DNA from: Bacillota bacterium
GTDB taxonomy: Bacteria > Bacillota > Clostridia > Lachnospirales > Lachnospiraceae
Direction: 5' to 3'
DNA: 9,371 nucleotides
Assembly: GCA_023392995.1 (NCBI GenBank)
Contig: JAEWMZ010000391.1
Location: 1-9,371 of the forward strand
A program made the position numbers and the translations under genes. The notes under the pieces are model-generated. The model did no database searches. It had not been told where the DNA came from and was given only the letters and a program-made list of their open reading frames with translations. This document shows, in pieces, positions 6,084 through 9,371 of the stretch (position 1 is the stretch's first letter; every line of letters starts with the position of its first letter).

Positions 6084-6124
6084 GGACAGGTACTCACAAT
6101 TAATTTAATCGTGAGTACCTGTCC
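6084..6124. terminator. Bidirectional terminator between convergent ppk1 and PRTase-like gene
   Basis: GGACAGGTACTCAC (6084-6097) pairs perfectly with GTGAGTACCTGTCC (6111-6124), a 14-bp stem with a 13-nt AT-only loop apart from its last base. On the minus strand the stem is followed by TTTTGTATT, and on the plus strand by TCGCATTTTATATTTT. It therefore can end transcripts from both directions, 65 bp past the minus-strand stop codon and about 200 bp past ppk1. Confidence 0.82.
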
Positions 6125-6188
6125 TCGCATTTTATATTTTCTATACCCTTATGTACTTGTTCAGTCTAAGACTCTGAAACGATTAACT

Positions 6189-6830
6189 CTACAGCTTCAT
6201 ATATCCATAGCTGTTTACGATGGCTTCCAGTTTCCTGTTTTCTTTACACATCGGACATTCCCCAACATGATAACTTGTATAGTCCGGTAAATCCTTTGAT
6301 TTAAAGATGGAATGAACTGTAAGCTCATCAACCTTACTAACAGCACTAAAAATAGCGCTGATCGCCTGAATCTTTCCGCCATAATACTTGATGCTTTCAA
6401 TACTCCTTTGAATTGTATCGCCGGTTGTAACAGCACCCGCTAACAGCAGAATATTTTTTTCATAAATAGAGGGTTGATTATTCTCACGGAATACCATCTG
6501 TCCATTGGTGTTGAAGACCGGGCTGACAATATGAATTGTTTGCTGGGAGTTCATTGACATGATACCTGAGCTGCTTAATTCCTGAGCCAAATAAGCTCCG
6601 ATGATTTCACATCCATCCAGACATACTATAGTGTCTACTGCGGTACTGGTTACGTATTGCTTGCCAATTACTTTTGCTGCCTCCATAGCTTCCCTTTGGG
6701 TGGTTTTCATCGTAGTAAGGTCAATGTAGAGATTTATGTGGGAGTTACTCGTAGCAAAATGACCTGGTATGACCTTCAAATCTAATTTCTTATTCATCGG
6801 TGCATTAATCTTGATTGCTCTTCTTTCCAT
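6189..6830 (-). CDS. Orotate-phosphoribosyltransferase-like protein with an altered PRPP loop
   Basis: This 213-residue protein resembles type I phosphoribosyltransferases of the orotate/adenine group, which transfer ribose-5-phosphate from PRPP to a base. The segment TIVCLDGCEIIGAYLAQEL (67-85) looks like the flexible-loop/helix region of that family. NILLLAGAVTTGDTIQRS (126-143) aligns with the PRPP loop. The two acidic residues that normally open this loop (DD or ED before xxTTG) are Ala131 and Gly132, while the TTG core is kept. A Cys-Pro-Met-Cys pair at 192-195 near the C-terminus could bind metal. The protein may thus bind a nucleotide or ligand without classical catalysis. The biological role is not known. 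The start has AAGGGGGT 5 nt upstream. It follows fbp on the same strand after 107 bp but has its own promoter-like sequence (6909-6937) and a two-hairpin leader. Confidence 0.75.
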   Translation of the reverse strand: MERRAIKINAPMNKKLDLKVIPGHFATSNSHINLYIDLTTMKTTQREAMEAAKVIGKQYVTSTAVDTIVCLDGCEIIGAYLAQELSSSGIMSMNSQQTIHIVSPVFNTNGQMVFRENNQPSIYEKNILLLAGAVTTGDTIQRSIESIKYYGGKIQAISAIFSAVSKVDELTVHSIFKSKDLPDYTSYHVGECPMCKENRKLEAIVNSYGYMKL

Positions 6831-6846
6831 AAATTACCCCCTTCAA

Positions 6847-6892
6847 TAGTGTAAAATGTAGAACATTTTACATTCTTGTTCAGTAACAAGAA
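6847..6892. repeat. Partial 61-bp repeat hairpin plus a second hairpin in the PRTase-like leader
   Basis: TAGTGTAAAATG at 6847 begins a unit whose stem TGTAAAATGT (6850-6859) and ACATTTTACA (6863-6872) is perfect around AGA. Relative to the standard TGTGAAATGC stem, both changed positions are matched by changes on the other arm. Directly adjacent, TTCTTGTT (6873-6880) pairs with AACAAGAA (6885-6892) around CAGT, in the place of the second hairpin of full units. The rest of the unit is missing. It ends a few bases before the ribosome binding site of the PRTase-like gene. Confidence 0.75.
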
Positions 6893-6908
6893 TTACCTTT
6901 GTAACCTT

Positions 6909-6937
6909 ATTATATCTCTCTTTACAATAACAGGCAA
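6909..6937 (-). promoter_or_regulatory. Promoter-like sequence for the PRTase-like gene
   Basis: On the minus strand TTGCCT (6932-6937) is followed after 17 nt by a perfect TATAAT (6909-6914). The -35 box directly abuts the fbp stop codon at 6938. A start near 6902 would give a leader of about 70 nt that contains both hairpins at 6847-6892. The gene could therefore be expressed independently of fbp. Confidence 0.6.
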
Positions 6938-8932
6938 CTATCTTTTCTCCTTAATTAAACCCTTTCGATAAGCCTCCAGTAACTTTTCCAGATCTTTGAT
7001 CTGTACCTTCAGTTCCTCACCGATATCCGTATCGCCAACTCTCTTGCGAAGAACCTCCTGCTCCAGAACAACTGTCGTGGAATGAATATCACGTTCTTCT
7101 TCAATTGCCTTCTGGGTGGATTCAAAGGGTTCATGAGAGACTAACAGCAGTCCATAGGAATTATAGATCAAAGTATAACCTGCTATACCCGTCTGTGCCT
7201 GATATGCTCTTGAAAAGCCACCATCAATGACTAACAGCTTCCCACCTGCCCGGATCGGACTCTCTCCCTTTTTAATCTCAACCGGCACATGCCCGTTGAT
7301 AATGTGGGAGATCTTCGGATCTAAACCAAACTCCTGAAAAATCATGTTACAGATCGTCTCATCCTCTTGCAGCTTATAATAGGGGTTCCGTTTTTCGATA
7401 TGGGTATTCTTGTCTGCGATAAAATAACGCTCAAAGGTCGTCATCCTCTCTTTTCCAAAGAGCGGTGAGTCTGCCCCACACCAGAGATACCACATCATAT
7501 CCATGGCATATTGCTTCGCCTGGGGATTTTTCGTGTTAAAATATCCTTCTCTTGCCAGCATATCCATCCGGTCCAGATAAGCTTTACCGCTGTATTCCTT
7601 ACCGGAGGTACCGATCCGAACCTTCTTAAAGCTTCCGTCTGGATTCAGGGGAATACACCCGTGATACAACAAATTGGAGTTGTTCTTTAAATACATGCTT
7701 CCATTGGAATATAGAAAGCTGATATGCTTTTGCAATTTTTCACTGTTTAAGAAGGAGGACTTTAGCTTATCCATCAGCTCCTGCTCTTGTGTCAGCAAAT
7801 CATAGGGATGCTCTGGATCAATGGTGGGAAAATAAGTATCTCTAAGAGAGTAGCTCTTACCTGCTACCTCAACTCTCCCGCTCTCTGGATAAAGTCTGTT
7901 TAGAATGAGCCGATCCTCCATATGAAAGCCCGGATTACGGCTGATAATCTTTCCCTCCAGCTTCAGCTGAAGAATCGTAATTGCTTTATGCATCTGAGCG
8001 ATTAACTGTACCTCATTGCTGCTAAAACTCTCCTTTCCCTCCAGCTTTGGCTGGAAGCAGCTGCACGCATCCTCACCATAATATTTCATGGCAAAGGTAG
8101 CCAGCGGCAGTAGGTTAATGCCATACCCATCCTCTATGGTTTGCAAATTGGCATACTTTGTACACAGCCTGAGTACAGTTGCGATACATGCTTCATTTCC
8201 TGCAGCTGCACCCATCCAAAGCATATCATGATTTCCCCACTCAATATCCACACTGTGATAATTCATTAAGGTATCCATGACGATATCCGCCCCCGGACCA
8301 CGGTCGAAAATGTCTCCAATAATATGTAATCTGTCAACCACCATTCTCTGAATCAATTTAGATATGGCAATAATAAATTCCTTCGCGCGGTCAATCCGAA
8401 TAATCGTCTGAATAATCTCGTTATAATACTCTTCCTTGTCCCGTTCGTCAGCCTCTTCGTGTAAAAGTTCCTCAATAATGTAGGCAAAGTCCTTGGGCAG
8501 CGCCTTTCTCACCTTGGATCTGGTATACTTAGAAGATGCATAACGGCAAATCTCAATTAACCTGTATAGTGTAATTCGATACCAATCCTCCAGGTTTTGT
8601 TCCTGTTTTAATACGATTTCAAGCTTTTGTTCCGGGTAATAGATCAGCGTTGCCAGACTTTTGATATCATTTTCTCCCAGAGACTTTCCGAACAAATCTT
8701 TGATTTTACGCTTAATCACGCCGGAGGCATTTTTTAAAACATGATCGAAGGATTCGTTTTCCCCGTGAATGTCTGATAAAAAATGCTCCGTACCCTTTGG
8801 TAAATTCAAAATTGCCTGGAGATTGATCACTTCGGTACAGGCTGCTGCAATGGTGGGGTATTGGCTGGATAGGAGCTTCAGATATCGCAGCTCACTCTCC
8901 GCCTCCCTACTTTGTAGTTCCTCTTTATTCAT
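6938..8932 (-). CDS. fbp: Class III fructose-1,6-bisphosphatase
   Basis: This 664-residue protein is the Firmicutes-type (class III) fructose-1,6-bisphosphatase, which hydrolyses fructose 1,6-bisphosphate to fructose 6-phosphate in gluconeogenesis. It has a calcineurin-like metallophosphatase core split by long insertions: FLSDIHGE (51-58), GDIFDRG (206-212), GNHD (233-236), NGHVP (546-550) and VIDGGFS (568-574), carrying the expected Asp, His and Asn metal ligands. The length is normal for the class (about 640-670) and no key residue is missing. The C-terminal 60 residues are charged and probably helical. AAGGAG at 8940-8945 lies 7 nt before the ATG. The upstream region has a TATAAT box, a palindrome at the predicted transcript start and an 11-bp tandem repeat. 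A different gene symbol is sometimes used for Bacillus homologues, but the enzyme assignment is firm. Confidence 0.97.
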   Translation of the reverse strand: MNKEELQSREAESELRYLKLLSSQYPTIAAACTEVINLQAILNLPKGTEHFLSDIHGENESFDHVLKNASGVIKRKIKDLFGKSLGENDIKSLATLIYYPEQKLEIVLKQEQNLEDWYRITLYRLIEICRYASSKYTRSKVRKALPKDFAYIIEELLHEEADERDKEEYYNEIIQTIIRIDRAKEFIIAISKLIQRMVVDRLHIIGDIFDRGPGADIVMDTLMNYHSVDIEWGNHDMLWMGAAAGNEACIATVLRLCTKYANLQTIEDGYGINLLPLATFAMKYYGEDACSCFQPKLEGKESFSSNEVQLIAQMHKAITILQLKLEGKIISRNPGFHMEDRLILNRLYPESGRVEVAGKSYSLRDTYFPTIDPEHPYDLLTQEQELMDKLKSSFLNSEKLQKHISFLYSNGSMYLKNNSNLLYHGCIPLNPDGSFKKVRIGTSGKEYSGKAYLDRMDMLAREGYFNTKNPQAKQYAMDMMWYLWCGADSPLFGKERMTTFERYFIADKNTHIEKRNPYYKLQEDETICNMIFQEFGLDPKISHIINGHVPVEIKKGESPIRAGGKLLVIDGGFSRAYQAQTGIAGYTLIYNSYGLLLVSHEPFESTQKAIEEERDIHSTTVVLEQEVLRKRVGDTDIGEELKVQIKDLEKLLEAYRKGLIKEKR

Positions 8933-9005
8933 TTCATGGCTCCTTTAAGCTGGCAAACCAGTAAGCTACCAGATGATCTTACGATATTCACCGGGATTGC
9001 CTTTC

Positions 9006-9039
9006 GCACGTTCCATATAGTATTACTGATATAACGTGC
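9006..9039 (-). promoter_or_regulatory. Palindrome at the predicted fbp transcript start
   Basis: GCACGTT (9006-9012) and AACGTGC (9033-9039) form a perfect 7-bp inverted repeat, with an inner ATAT/ATAT pairing offset by two bases. It begins right after the -10 box at 9044-9049, so it would be the first ~30 nt of the fbp mRNA. It could be a 5' stabilising hairpin or an operator overlapping the start site. Which of these applies cannot be told from sequence. Confidence 0.5.
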
Positions 9040-9043
9040 CCTA

Positions 9044-9072
9044 ATTATACTACGGGTGCCCGAATAAATCCA
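9044..9072 (-). promoter_or_regulatory. Candidate fbp promoter
   Basis: A perfect TATAAT on the minus strand (9044-9049) has TGGATT (9067-9072) 17 nt upstream, a weak -35 match. The -10 box is flanked by two GGGCAC copies (one upstream at about 9055-9060, one downstream at 9036-9041), which could be part of a regulator site. A weak -35 is compatible with dependence on an activator. The predicted start near 9037 gives a leader of about 105 nt. Confidence 0.5.
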
Positions 9073-9078
9073 CCCCTA

Positions 9079-9155
9079 CCTGATTCATACTTGATCCATG
9101 CTTGATCCATGCCTTATCCATGCCTGATCTCTACCTGATTCCTACCTATTCCAGG
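9079..9155. repeat. 11-bp tandem repeat, about seven units, upstream of fbp
   Basis: Seven consecutive 11-bp units cover 9079-9155. The core is CTTGATCCATG (twice, 9090-9111), flanked by CCTGATTCATA, CCTTATCCATG, CCTGATCTCTA, CCTGATTCCTA and CCTATTCCAGG. The period is close to one turn of the DNA helix. The run ends about 10 bp upstream of the candidate fbp -35 box. Since 11 is not a multiple of three and no long reading frame crosses it, it is not coding. Confidence 0.8.
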
Positions 9156-9219
9156 TTCCTATCATCCTTGTCCCTCTTTCTTGCCCACGTTTCCTTGCCC
9201 ATACTATCCTTATCAGTAT

Positions 9220-9238
9220 CATCTGTTCAAAACAAATG
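9220..9238 (-). other. Small hairpin after the ArsC-like gene
   Basis: On the minus strand CATTTGTT and AACAGATG form an 8-bp stem with one G-T wobble and a 3-nt loop, 13 nt past the stop codon. No T-run follows, so it is a weak terminator candidate at best. Confidence 0.35.
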
Positions 9239-9251
9239 ACATAAGCTGTAA

Positions 9252-9371
9252 TTACTCCCAGCCTTTCCATACCTCCGGCTGATAGCCGATGGTTGCCTTC
9301 TTCCCATTACGAACAATTGGTGTGTTAAATAGCTTGGGATTCTCCAGAAGCTTTGCTTCTTGATCCTCTGG
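9252..9371 (-). CDS. ArsC/Spx-family protein, C-terminal end only
   Basis: The window ends inside this gene: only the last 39 codons and the TAA stop (9252-9254) are present. The segment reads NPKLFNTPIVRNGKKATIGY and then QPEVWKGWE. The pattern L-x-TPIVRNGKKATxGYxPxVW is typical of the C-terminus of ArsC-related thioredoxin-fold proteins (arsenate reductase/Spx/YffB group). The N-terminal cysteine that would tell an arsenate reductase-like enzyme from a transcription regulator lies outside the window, so the function is open. It is on the same strand as fbp, which starts about 320 bp downstream behind its own promoter-like region, so an operon is unlikely. Confidence 0.82.
   Translation of the reverse strand, partial: PEDQEAKLLENPKLFNTPIVRNGKKATIGYQPEVWKGWE

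Overview
The window looks like chromosomal DNA of a low-GC Firmicute, most likely a clostridium of the Lachnospiraceae type. The AT-rich composition, strong AGGAGG-type ribosome binding sites, sigma-A-like promoters, the large class III fructose-1,6-bisphosphatase and the gene families present all point that way. This is inferred from gene content, because no marker RNA gene is present.

Layout from left to right: a promoter and a repeat-rich leader of about 250 nt drive a CorA-family divalent-cation transporter (+, 321-1256), which ends at a good intrinsic terminator. A HAD-family nucleotidase-like gene (-, 1340-1930) converges on it. A gene-poor stretch (1931-2725) holds a small palindromic element, an AT-rich palindrome and an array of 61-bp hairpin repeats. 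Then come a Ppx/GppA exopolyphosphatase (+, 2726-3640) and polyphosphate kinase Ppk1 (+, 3802-5883), separated only by a second, inverted copy of the palindromic element. More 61-bp repeats and a bidirectional terminator follow. On the minus strand lie an orotate-phosphoribosyltransferase-like gene (6189-6830), class III fructose-1,6-bisphosphatase (6938-8932) and, cut by the window end, the last 39 codons of an ArsC/Spx-like protein (9252-9371).

Ppk1 makes polyphosphate from ATP and Ppx releases phosphate from it, so 2726-5883 is a polyphosphate synthesis/turnover pair. Fbp is a gluconeogenic enzyme. The other genes show no evident pathway link to these.

The most unusual content is non-coding. 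(1) Two copies of a roughly 140-bp hairpin element with 11-bp terminal inverted repeats (1965-2103 and 3623-3763) lie in opposite orientation. In each, the same end sits 34-38 nt from the start codon of a gene and carries a promoter-like -35/-10 pair, so the element may be a portable promoter. The second copy also supplies the last five codons and stop of ppx. (2) A 61-bp two-hairpin repeat occurs in at least three tandem arrays plus one partial copy, with paired base changes that keep the hairpin. One array provides the ppk1 stop codon. (3) The corA ribosome binding site is too far from the start unless a perfect hairpin between them folds. (4) An 11-bp tandem repeat lies upstream of fbp.
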